Positions 1 through 6,352 of a stretch of 22,559 bases of DNA are shown piece after piece; position 1 is the stretch's first letter, and each line of letters starts with the position of its first letter. The stretch comes from Oxalobacteraceae bacterium (GTDB lineage Bacteria; Pseudomonadota; Gammaproteobacteria; Burkholderiales; Burkholderiaceae_D). The translations under genes were made by a program, and so were the position numbers. The stretch is from contig JAIXQV010000022.1 of NCBI GenBank assembly GCA_027485535.1, positions 1 to 22,559 of the forward strand, given 5' to 3'. Below the pieces are notes generated by a model. It worked only from the letters and a program-made list of their open reading frames with translations. It searched no databases and had not been told where the DNA came from.

Positions 1-809
1 ATCAGACGGTCGAGCCCGGGTTCTTCCATGCCTAAATCCGCCAGAAACGCGCCTTTGTCGGCGTCATCAAGGTCGGCGATCTCTGCTTCAATCGCAGCGC
101 AGATCGCGACGATCGGCGCATTTTGCGATGCTGCGTACGCAGTCAGCTGATCGAGCAGCGGATTATTAGTGAAACCACTTTCAGCAACATTGGCGACATA
201 CATCGCTGGCTTGGCTGTAATCAGGCACAGTGGTTTCAATAGTGCGAGCTGCTCTTTATCCAGCGTCATTGCACGCACCGGTTGCGCTTCATTCAGCTGA
301 ACCTGGACTTTCTCCAGCAAGGCTACCAATGCGGCGGCTTCTTTATCGCCCGAGCGTGCTTTTTTGGTTTCGCGCTGTATGGTTTTTTCAACCGTGGCGA
401 GATCCGCTAAGGCGAGTTCGGTTTGAATCACCGCAATATCATCGAGCGGACTTACCTTGCCCGCGACATGCACCACGTTCGGGTCTTCGAAGCAGCGCAC
501 GACGTTAACGATCGCATCGGTTTCGCGTATGTGCGCCAGAAACTGGTTACCCAAGCCTTCACCTTTGGAGGCACCCGCGACCAGCCCGGCAATATCCACA
601 AACTCGACCGTCGCTGCGAGGATGCGCTCCGGCTTGACGATGGCAGCGAGTTGCGCCAAGCGCGGATCAGGCACCTCGACAATGCCGACATTCGGCTCAA
701 TCGTGCAGAAAGGATAGTTTTCGGCTGGGATGCCGGCTTTGGTCAGCGCATTAAAGAGCGTGGACTTGCCGACATTGGGCAGTCCGACGATGCCGCATTT
801 GAGACTCAT
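1..809 (-). CDS. ychF: Ribosome-binding GTPase/ATPase YchF, 3' end cut by window edge
   Basis: YchF is an Obg-family P-loop NTPase (it prefers ATP) that binds ribosomes and is linked to stress responses. The reading frame is open to the left edge; about 269 of the usual ~363 residues are present, so the C-terminal TGS domain is missing. The protein starts MSLKCGIVGLPNVGKSTLFN, which holds the Walker A/G1 motif (GLPNVGKS). The switch region EFVDIAGLVAGASKGEGLGN and the segment around GLEEPGLDRLI near the edge are also typical. The ATG at 807-809 is preceded by AAGGA. In related bacteria ychF lies directly beside pth; here two other genes separate them. The identification is firm. Confidence 0.96.
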   Translation of the reverse strand, partial: MSLKCGIVGLPNVGKSTLFNALTKAGIPAENYPFCTIEPNVGIVEVPDPRLAQLAAIVKPERILAATVEFVDIAGLVAGASKGEGLGNQFLAHIRETDAIVNVVRCFEDPNVVHVAGKVSPLDDIAVIQTELALADLATVEKTIQRETKKARSGDKEAAALVALLEKVQVQLNEAQPVRAMTLDKEQLALLKPLCLITAKPAMYVANVAESGFTNNPLLDQLTAYAASQNAPIVAICAAIEAEIADLDDADKGAFLADLGMEEPGLDRL

Positions 810-897
810 GGGGTTCCTTGCTGTTACGCTCGCCGGCGCAATGCCGCCAAGGCGCGCCGGGGCGCATATCGATCAGGTACTGCCTGAAAAGTGAGCG

Positions 898-903
898 ATT
901 ATA
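898..903 (-). promoter_or_regulatory. Possible -10 box (TATAAT) upstream of ychF
   Basis: A perfect TATAAT on the minus strand lies about 90 bases upstream of the ychF start, in the 171-base divergent spacer between ychF and the sugar transferase. The best -35-like hexamer upstream, TTGGAC, is 21 bases away, which is too far for a good sigma-70 promoter. The match may be chance. Nothing else in the spacer (810-980) looks like a gene. Confidence 0.3.
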
Positions 904-980
904 ACCCTCGCTGTCAGTGTCTCCGTCCAATGGGAGAAGCTGTTTATCATTGTGCACTTGTACACCGATGAGAGTTCGCT

Positions 981-1565
981 GTGAAAAGAATCTTCGATAG
1001 TGTGATCGCCCTTGTTTTGCTGATCATTCTGCTGCCCTTCGCGCTGCTGGTCGCGGTTGTGATACGGCTGGAGTCACCCGGTCCAGTGTTGGTGAGTGCC
1101 CATCGTGTGGGGCGTCATGGGCGCTTGTTGAAGTTGCGCGAGTTTCGCGCTGCGGTTGTCGAGCCTGGATCGATGGAAACCATAGGCGGTTGCGAGGGCG
1201 AGCAGCCAACCCGCGTGGGCGCATTTTTACGTCGGCATGGCATAGAGCGCTGGCCTTGGCTGATCGCCGTCCTAAAAGGTGATTTGTCGATCGTCGGGCC
1301 ACGTGCGGAGTTGCCGCGTTACGTGGGTTGCTACCCGAGCGAGGTGCGCAAGAAAGTACTCTCGGTGAAACCGGGTTTGATTGACTTGTCGTCGCTTGAG
1401 GCGCGGGAGGAGCGACGCCTACTACAAGGCTTGGAAGGTGAGGCTTTGGAGGAGGCGTATGTTGATCGGGTGCTGCCGATCAGGCTGGCGCATGCGCAGC
1501 GCTATATCGATACAAAAAGCGTGCGTACGGATGGATTGATTTTGCTGAAATTGCTGTTTCGGTGA
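981..1565 (+). CDS. Bacterial sugar-phosphate transferase (PglC/WcaJ-type), divergent active site
   Basis: The 194-residue protein has the small monotopic phosphoglycosyl transferase fold, which moves a sugar-1-phosphate from a UDP-sugar to undecaprenyl phosphate at the inner membrane. The N-terminal re-entrant membrane helix (about residues 1-30) follows KRIFD and contains a proline. ESPGPVL, RVGRHG, VLKGDLSIVGPR and the later VKPGL segment match the family. However, the catalytic Asp-Glu dyad (DELPQL or DELLQL in relatives) reads ERWPWL here, KFRTM reads REFRAA, and PRP reads PRA. The enzyme may be inactive or chemically divergent. The start is GTG with only a weak GAGAG upstream. No other polysaccharide genes are nearby, so substrate and pathway are unknown. 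Family assignment is good; activity is doubtful. Confidence 0.85.
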   Translation: MKRIFDSVIALVLLIILLPFALLVAVVIRLESPGPVLVSAHRVGRHGRLLKLREFRAAVVEPGSMETIGGCEGEQPTRVGAFLRRHGIERWPWLIAVLKGDLSIVGPRAELPRYVGCYPSEVRKKVLSVKPGLIDLSSLEAREERRLLQGLEGEALEEAYVDRVLPIRLAHAQRYIDTKSVRTDGLILLKLLFR

Positions 1566-1603
1566 GTTAAGCCTTGTTTGGTATTGCGTACGAAAATCGG
1601 AAA

Positions 1604-1623
1604 TAGCCGCCGATCGGCGGCTA
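1604..1623. terminator. Perfect 20-bp palindrome, likely terminator between convergent genes
   Basis: TAGCCGCCGATCGGCGGCTA is a perfect, very GC-rich inverted repeat lying between the stop codons of the convergent sugar transferase and H-NS genes. Read on the minus strand it is followed by ATTTCCGATTTT, a broken T-run, so it probably ends H-NS transcription. On the plus strand no T-run follows. It may act weakly in both directions. Confidence 0.6.
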
Positions 1624-1655
1624 CGGGTTAATTGACTGATTTAACAAGCGTCGGA

Positions 1656-1961
1656 TCAGGCACTGTGAATCAGAAACTGTGACTTATCCCGCCCGGCCAT
1701 CCATTTCGGTGGTTTACCGCGCCCGCTCCAGGTTTCACCGGTCGCATTATTTCGGTACTTAGGTGCCACCGGACGCCGGATTGCTTTCACCGCTTTGCGT
1801 TTGGTGCCGCCACTGAAGCCAAGGTCGTGCGGTGAAAGCCCGTACTCGCGCATCTTGGCGAGAATTTCAGTAATCGCATTCGCCAATTCGGTCTTGCGCG
1901 CCAGTTCGGCCTCTTGCTGCAGTCTTTCGATCTGGCTCTGAAGTTCTTTGTAAGTTGTCAT
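1656..1961 (-). CDS. H-NS family nucleoid protein (xenogeneic silencer type)
   Basis: The 101-residue protein has a charged N-terminal coiled-coil region (about residues 1-40, LQSQIERLQQEAELARKTEL) for dimerisation, a basic linker (TKRKAVKAIRRP), and the H-NS C-terminal DNA-binding domain. The domain contains YRNNATGETW followed by SGRGKPPKWM (residues 79-88), the AT-hook-like loop that reads the minor groove of AT-rich DNA. Such proteins silence AT-rich, often acquired, genes. The ATG is preceded by GAGGAA at good spacing. Upstream is a 348-base AT-rich spacer with a large imperfect palindrome, which could serve autoregulation (inference). Betaproteobacteria often carry several paralogues, so a specific symbol is not given. 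Confidence 0.93.
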   Translation of the reverse strand: MTTYKELQSQIERLQQEAELARKTELANAITEILAKMREYGLSPHDLGFSGGTKRKAVKAIRRPVAPKYRNNATGETWSGRGKPPKWMAGRDKSQFLIHSA

Positions 1962-2051
1962 GAAATTCCTCGATCAAAAAAGGTTTCTGAAGGTGAAAAG
2001 TCCCAGCGATTTGAGGCTATCACCGGCTGCCGGATTGTAAACAAACTATTA

Positions 2052-2099
2052 GCAAAAAGATATTAATCGACTAATTATTGATGTCGATAATCTGTTTGC
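2052..2099. repeat. Large imperfect palindrome in AT-rich spacer upstream of the H-NS gene
   Basis: Arms at about 2052-2071 (GCAAAAAGATATTAATCGAC) and 2083-2099 (GTCGATAATCTGTTTGC) are imperfect inverted repeats with an 11-base AT-rich centre; the inner ATCGAC/GTCGAT pairing is perfect. The 1962-2309 spacer holds no convincing gene. The palindrome lies about 90-140 bases upstream of the H-NS start, a plausible regulator-binding or self-binding site. No protein footprint can be assigned from sequence. Confidence 0.5.
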
Positions 2100-2270
2100 A
2101 CGATTCAGCTGACCTAAATTCGAACGAGTTAACGCAAAGAAACAATCATCGTTTGATATTGGCCATTAATCGAATACGATGATCGGTACGCTGAATCTCG
2201 CGTGTTTTCCGACGACGCATTTTTCCATTGTGCAGAACTTTTGCTATTGATCTTTATTCAAAACGCATGA

Positions 2271-2288
2271 CGCGGAATGTCTTCCGCG
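2271..2288 (-). terminator. Hairpin downstream of pth, possible terminator
   Basis: CGCGGAA and TTCCGCG form a perfect 7-bp stem with a 4-base loop, about 20 bases past the pth stop on the minus strand. The following bases TCATGCGTTTTG hold only a short, distant T-run, so this is a weak or factor-assisted terminator candidate. Confidence 0.4.
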
Positions 2289-2309
2289 CTGGTTTTATGG
2301 TGATACCGC

Positions 2310-2894
2310 TTAAATAGCGGTGTGCAGCGTGTGCATCGCCTGCTCGGGTTTACCTTCACAAAGCAGCGGGATGATGTCGAGGGATTTATCAATCGCGCGC
2401 TCGATTGGCGCTAGCTCCTCAGCGCGCGGTCGGTGCAATACAAAATCAACCACCGGTTGTTGCAGATTCAGTGAGCGCGGGTGTCCAATACCGATCCGTA
2501 ATCGCCAATAGTCCTGGGTTCCGAGTGCGGCGCTGATGTCTTTCAGGCCATTATGGCCGCCAGAAGAGCCGCCCATCTTCAGTTTCGCAACGCCGGGTGC
2601 AAGATCAAGTTCGTCATGCACCACCAAAATCTCTGCCGGCAGAATGCGATAAAACCGCGCCACCGCTCCTACGGCTTGCCCGGAGCGGTTCATGAAAGTT
2701 TGTGGCTGAAGTAGCCATATATCGCGCCCGGCGACGGGCACCTTAGCCAGCAGACCGTGAAAGCGCGACTCATTTCGGAGTGCGCCGCGCGCAAGCTGAT
2801 CCACCAGCCAAAAACCAGCGTTATGGCGGGTTTGTGCGTACTCGGGCCCCGGGTTGCCAAGGCCGACGATCAGCCGTATCGGACTGCTAGACAT
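2310..2894 (-). CDS. pth: Peptidyl-tRNA hydrolase
   Basis: Pth hydrolyses the ester bond of peptidyl-tRNAs that fall off ribosomes, recycling tRNA. The protein has 194 residues, the usual length. Visible signature residues are N14 in VGLGNPG, the catalytic histidine H24 in TRHNAGFW, N69 in FMNRSG, D94 in HDELD and N115 in GGHNGLK, all conserved in the family. It follows rplY on the same strand, as in related genomes, but a strong terminator lies between them, so it probably has its own promoter. No clear Shine-Dalgarno sequence precedes the ATG. Confidence 0.97.
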   Translation of the reverse strand: MSSSPIRLIVGLGNPGPEYAQTRHNAGFWLVDQLARGALRNESRFHGLLAKVPVAGRDIWLLQPQTFMNRSGQAVGAVARFYRILPAEILVVHDELDLAPGVAKLKMGGSSGGHNGLKDISAALGTQDYWRLRIGIGHPRSLNLQQPVVDFVLHRPRAEELAPIERAIDKSLDIIPLLCEGKPEQAMHTLHTAI

Positions 2895-2942
2895 GGATCA
2901 TATGCGCTAAAGTTTGCTGGATTATCGCAAACCAACAGTGAT

Positions 2943-2969
2943 AAAAAAGCCCGTCACCAGGACGGGCTT
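2943..2969 (-). terminator. Rho-independent terminator after rplY
   Basis: On the minus strand AAGCCCGTC and GACGGGCTT (arms 2961-2969 and 2947-2955) form a 9-bp stem with a 5-base loop, and the following run of six T completes a classic intrinsic terminator. It lies about 27 bases past the rplY stop and upstream of pth, marking the end of the prs-rplY transcript. Confidence 0.9.
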
Positions 2970-2995
2970 GTTCGCCTAGGCGATGGTCATACCAA

Positions 2996-3595
2996 TTACT
3001 TTTTCGCTTCGTCGGCAGCGCCGTCAGCTGTTTTCGCGCCGCGCGGTACTGATGCAGTCGCGATCGTTGGATTGTCTTTCGCGTGAACCGCGGCTACACC
3101 TGATGGCAGCTTCAGATCAGACACGTGGAAAGACGAACCCTCGGTCATGCTCGACAAATCCACCTCGATGAAAGCAGGCAAATCTTTTGGCAAGCAGCTG
3201 ACGTCCAGGTCGTTCAACACGTGGCTGATGATGCCGCCGGACAGCTTAACCGCGGGCGCTATCTCGGCATTCACAAAGTGCAGCGGCACCCTGACGTGAA
3301 TTTTCTGGTTCGGATCAACACGCTGAAAATCCACATGCATCACCAGTGGCTTGAACGCATGCATTTGGAAGTCGCGTAGCAGCACTTTCTCTGCTTTGTC
3401 GCCGACTTTCATGTCCAGCACGGACGAATGGAAAGACTCTTTTTTCAACGCATGAAACAAAGCGTTGTGGTCCAGTGCGATATTCACTGGGGCGTCCGAG
3501 CCGCCGTAGATGATGCCTGGCGTTTGCCCGGCACGACGCAGGCGGCGGCTCGCTCCGGACCCCTGCTCCGACCTTGGGAATGCAATAACTTCCAT
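2996..3595 (-). CDS. rplY: 50S ribosomal protein L25/general stress protein Ctc
   Basis: L25 binds 5S rRNA in the large ribosomal subunit. At 199 residues this is the long Ctc/TL5 form: an N-terminal L25 domain (about 1-95, with GASRRLRRAGQTPGIIYGG and the RDFQMHAFKPLVMHVDFQRV segment) followed by a C-terminal beta domain (about 96-180, with SGGIISHVLNDLDVSCLPKD) and a charged Ala/Lys-rich tail. The ATG at 3593-3595 is preceded by GGAGT. It follows prs on the same strand after a 94-base spacer full of hairpins, and ends before an intrinsic terminator. The identification is firm. Confidence 0.97.
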   Translation of the reverse strand: MEVIAFPRSEQGSGASRRLRRAGQTPGIIYGGSDAPVNIALDHNALFHALKKESFHSSVLDMKVGDKAEKVLLRDFQMHAFKPLVMHVDFQRVDPNQKIHVRVPLHFVNAEIAPAVKLSGGIISHVLNDLDVSCLPKDLPAFIEVDLSSMTEGSSFHVSDLKLPSGVAAVHAKDNPTIATASVPRGAKTADGAADEAKK

Positions 3596-3610
3596 GATGA
3601 CTCCTAAAAC

Positions 3611-3679
3611 GGGCTTGTGCCCTGAGTTAATGTCCTCCGCGACCAGAGGACTTGATTGAAACCTCGGCTAGCCGAGGTT
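3611..3679 (-). promoter_or_regulatory. Three consecutive stem-loops in the prs-rplY spacer
   Basis: In transcript order on the minus strand there is a perfect 20-base palindrome AACCTCGGCTAGCCGAGGTT (3660-3679), then GTCCTC/GAGGAC arms (3646-3651 with 3632-3637), then GGGC-ACAA-GCCC (3611-3622) followed by GTTTT just before the rplY Shine-Dalgarno. This could be processing sites, a weak attenuator, or a leader for autogenous control by L25. The structures are seen; the role is inferred. Confidence 0.45.
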
Positions 3680-3689
3680 CCGAATACTT

Positions 3690-4655
3690 TTATCCCGCCG
3701 ACTCATCCTCAGCAAACAGCGACAGTACTGAATCACCGCGGCTGATACGACGAATGGTTTCCGCCAGCAGCGGTGCACACGACAGCTGCCGAATTTTTCC
3801 ACACGCCTGCGCTTGTGCGCTGAGCGGAATGGTATTGATCACCACCACCTCATCAATCGGCGAGTGCTGTATGCGTTCCACCGCCGGGCCCGACAACACC
3901 GGGTGGGTACAGTAGGCCACCACCTTGGTTGCGCCGCGCTCTTTCAACACCTCGGCCGCCTTGGTCAACGTGCCGGCGGTATCGACCATGTCGTCCATGA
4001 TCACGCAATTGCGGCCCTCAACCTCACCAATGATATGCATCACCTCTGACACATTCGCTTTCGGGCGACGCTTGTCAATGATGGCGAGATCGCAGCCCAG
4101 TTTCTTGGCTAATGCCCGGGCACGCACCACGCCGCCGACATCGGGCGAGACGACCAGCAGATCGTCATAACGCTTCTCTACGAGGTCAGCCAGTAACACG
4201 GGCGATGCGTAGACGTTATCGACGGGAATATCGAAAAATCCCTGAATCTGATCAGCGTGCAGATCCATGATCAGAATCCGCTCGACACCCACATCCTGCA
4301 ACATGTTGGCCACCACTTTGGCCGATATAGCCACCCGTGCCGAGCGTGGACGGCGATCTTGACGCGAGTAGCCGAAATACGGCACCACTGCGGTAATACG
4401 ACCAGCCGATGAACGCTTCAGCGCGTCCACCATCAGCATGATCTCCATCAGGTGGTCATTGGTCGGCGCACAGGTCGACTGCAGCACGAACACATCCTTG
4501 CCGCGCACGTTCTCGTTGATCTCAACCATGATCTCGCCATCCGAGAACCGGTTGACCACCGCCTTGCCGAGCGGAATGCCGAGCTCCGACGCGACGCCGG
4601 CTGCCAACTCCGGGGTAGCTGTCCCGGTAAACACCATCAGGTTCTCGTGGACCAT
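3690..4655 (-). CDS. prs: Ribose-phosphate pyrophosphokinase (PRPP synthetase)
   Basis: Prs transfers pyrophosphate from ATP to ribose-5-phosphate, giving PRPP for purine, pyrimidine, NAD, His and Trp synthesis. The 321-residue protein has normal length for the class I hexameric enzyme. FSDGE near residue 37, YSRQDRR (96-102), the flexible-loop start DLHADQIQGFF (131-141), DKRRP (194-198) and the PRPP loop VIMDDMVDTAGT (218-229) are all present. The ATG is preceded by AGGA. It lies downstream of tRNA-Gln and upstream of rplY, the standard betaproteobacterial order, and is probably cotranscribed with ispE and the tRNA. Confidence 0.98.
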   Translation of the reverse strand: MVHENLMVFTGTATPELAAGVASELGIPLGKAVVNRFSDGEIMVEINENVRGKDVFVLQSTCAPTNDHLMEIMLMVDALKRSSAGRITAVVPYFGYSRQDRRPRSARVAISAKVVANMLQDVGVERILIMDLHADQIQGFFDIPVDNVYASPVLLADLVEKRYDDLLVVSPDVGGVVRARALAKKLGCDLAIIDKRRPKANVSEVMHIIGEVEGRNCVIMDDMVDTAGTLTKAAEVLKERGATKVVAYCTHPVLSGPAVERIQHSPIDEVVVINTIPLSAQAQACGKIRQLSCAPLLAETIRRISRGDSVLSLFAEDESAG

Positions 4656-4747
4656 GATTCCTGAATCACCTACAAGCAGTAAAAGCCGCTATCGCCAGGC
4701 TTCAACCCCCGGCTCGGCGGCTTCCTTGAGTGCTGCGTTGTTGTGGC

Positions 4748-4770
4748 GGGCCGCGACAAGTCGGCGGCCC
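4748..4770 (-). other. Strong hairpin between tRNA-Gln and prs
   Basis: Arms GGGCCG and CGGCCC plus inner CGAC/GTCG form a long GC-rich stem with a two-base loop and one bulge, starting 8 bases past the 3' end of the tRNA. No T-run follows, so it is more likely a processing or stability element in a shared tRNA-prs transcript than a terminator. A second, looser pairing (AAGCCGC at 4717-4723 with GCGGCTT at 4683-4689) follows before prs. Confidence 0.45.
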
Positions 4771-4778
4771 GGATTATT

Positions 4779-4855
4779 TGGCAGGGGAACAAGGATTCGA
4801 ACCTTGGAATGCCGGAATCAAAATCCGGTGCCTTAACCAGCTTGGCGATTCCCCT
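4779..4855 (-). tRNA. tRNA-Gln (anticodon UUG)
   Basis: The minus strand folds as a full cloverleaf: acceptor arms AGGGGAA and TTCCCCT, D-arm with GCC/GGC pairing, anticodon stem CCGGA/TCCGG with 7-base loop TTTTGAT (anticodon TTG at 4819-4821), T-arm CAAGG-TTCGAAT-CCTTG, discriminator G and an encoded CCA. Sequence closely resembles known bacterial tRNA-Gln. It sits between ispE (42 bases upstream) and prs, the usual place in betaproteobacteria. Confidence 0.97.
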
Positions 4856-4897
4856 ACACAACCATTTGTATGGCCAGTCGGCCAGACGAATTCGTGA

Positions 4898-5764
4898 TTA
4901 CGACACGAGCAGATGCGCCATCGGGTGCTTGGCGAGTGCCTTAGCCTTCCACGCGCGCCACGCTGCTGGCACCTGCCCGAGCGTCGTGTCGGCATCGGAT
5001 TCCGATGCAAAAGTGGCAAAAACACCAGCGCCGGAACCTGTCATCCGCGCATTTGCACGGTGCGACAGCCAGTCTAGAGCGTCTGCAACCGGGGGAAAAG
5101 CGCGGGCGGCTACTGCTTGCAAGTCGTTCTTTCCGAAACCGGGAAGTCGGTCCGAAAAGTCCGCTATTTTCACGACTTTGGTGTCGCGTGTCAATTCGGG
5201 GGTCTGGAAAATCTGGGGCGTCGGTACATTCACACCCGGGTGAATCAGGACAAACCAGAGCTCAGGTGTCTGGATCGGCGTCAGCTGCTCGCCGATGCCC
5301 TCCACGAAGGCATTACCGCCAAGCAGAAAAAACGGCACATCGGCGCCCAGCGCCAGCCCGAGCTGCATCAACTCGGCGCGTGACAAGCCGGTACCCCACA
5401 AATGATTCAAGGCGATGAGCGTGGTGGCGGCGTTCGAAGAGCCGCCACCGATGCCGCCACCCATTGGCAAGCGCTTCTCGATCGCGATGTCAGCCCCGCC
5501 GACGGCGAGCCCACGCGCCTGCGCTTCCGACTGCAGCAAGCGCGCCGCGCGAACCGTCAGATCTTGTTCGGGCGGCAGGGAGTCGATATCGGTCGTACGC
5601 ACGATAGCCTGATCATCGCGCAGCGTGAAATGCAGCGTGTCTTGCAGGTCGATAAGCTGAAATACTGACTGCAGCAAGTGATAGCCATCCTCGCGGCGCC
5701 CAGTGACATGCAAAAACAGATTCAGCTTGGCGGGCGCAGCGCAGTTATTCAAGGAGCGGCTCAC
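4898..5764 (-). CDS. ispE: 4-diphosphocytidyl-2-C-methyl-D-erythritol kinase
   Basis: IspE phosphorylates the 2-hydroxyl of CDP-methylerythritol in the MEP pathway of isoprenoid synthesis. The 288-residue protein is a GHMP kinase: PAKLNLFLHVTGRREDGYH (11-29, with the catalytic Lys13), the glycine-rich ATP loop MGGGIGGGSSNAAT (101-114), catalytic Asp142 in LGADVPFF, and ARMTGSGAGVF near the C-terminus. The start is GTG at 5762-5764, with GAGGA eight bases upstream inside the end of lolB; it begins three bases after the lolB stop. This tight coupling places it in the TPR-lolB-ispE-tRNA-prs transcript. Confidence 0.96.
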   Translation of the reverse strand: MSRSLNNCAAPAKLNLFLHVTGRREDGYHLLQSVFQLIDLQDTLHFTLRDDQAIVRTTDIDSLPPEQDLTVRAARLLQSEAQARGLAVGGADIAIEKRLPMGGGIGGGSSNAATTLIALNHLWGTGLSRAELMQLGLALGADVPFFLLGGNAFVEGIGEQLTPIQTPELWFVLIHPGVNVPTPQIFQTPELTRDTKVVKIADFSDRLPGFGKNDLQAVAARAFPPVADALDWLSHRANARMTGSGAGVFATFASESDADTTLGQVPAAWRAWKAKALAKHPMAHLLVS

Positions 5765-5767
5765 GGC

Positions 5768-6349
5768 TTATTCCTCACCCTGCCAGCGATCAATCACAAC
5801 CCGCAGCGCAAGTTCGCTTTGTGCGGTGTCGCGCATGAAGTCGATACGCTTTGGCATTGCCGTATTGCCGTCGGCTTGCCAACTCACGTAGCGAAGCTTC
5901 CAGCCATCGCCGCGCAATGTGTCGGAGTGATCCGGTGTGACCGAGACTAGCTGACCGCGACCATCTCGCATAAACCCCTGCAACCAGAAGCGCAAACCAT
6001 TGACGGGCAGCGCCCAGCCAAGCGTTTGCTCAGTGAGTTGATCAATGCTTGCGGCTTCGCGCACTTCGCCGCCGGACTGTTCAATCCTGGCGCGGCCCGG
6101 AGCGATTGCGATGCGCGCAATCGTCTGGCCCAACGGGGTGAGAAGTTCGATATCGATTTGATCGCCGCGCTGCACCCATGAAAATTTGCCCTGCAACGAT
6201 TCTGGTTTGCCAGCGGCGCGATAGCTCACTGAGAGTCGACCGCCCAGTCGTACATCACTCCGGTAGGTGCGAGTCCCCGATGGCAAAGGCAGCGTGGTGG
6301 TGCAGGCGCCTGTAAAGGCCAGCGCCAGCAGGAATAAGCGACGTTGCAT
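5768..6349 (-). CDS. lolB: Outer-membrane lipoprotein insertion protein LolB
   Basis: LolB accepts lipoproteins from the periplasmic carrier LolA and inserts them into the outer membrane, and is itself a lipoprotein. The 193-residue product starts MQRRLFLLALAFTGAC, a short signal peptide ending at Cys16; the residue at -3 is Thr rather than the usual Leu/Val, so the lipobox is slightly atypical. LGGRLSVSY, GKFSWVQRGDQIDIELLTPLGQ and WALPVNGLRFWLQG match the family. It sits between the TPR protein (3-base gap) and ispE (3-base gap), the conserved context for betaproteobacterial lolB. Confidence 0.92.
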   Translation of the reverse strand: MQRRLFLLALAFTGACTTTLPLPSGTRTYRSDVRLGGRLSVSYRAAGKPESLQGKFSWVQRGDQIDIELLTPLGQTIARIAIAPGRARIEQSGGEVREAASIDQLTEQTLGWALPVNGLRFWLQGFMRDGRGQLVSVTPDHSDTLRGDGWKLRYVSWQADGNTAMPKRIDFMRDTAQSELALRVVIDRWQGEE

Positions 6350-6352
6350 GCG

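Noticed and set aside
423..887. 154-codon plus-strand open frame opposite ychF
   Set aside because: It lies antisense to the clear YchF coding region, lacks any family feature, and is explained by the GC-rich codon pattern of ychF.
4683..4723. AAGCCGC/GCGGCTTTT pairing before prs as an intrinsic terminator
   Set aside because: The loop is about 27 bases and the T-run only four bases; termination here would cut prs from its usual operon.
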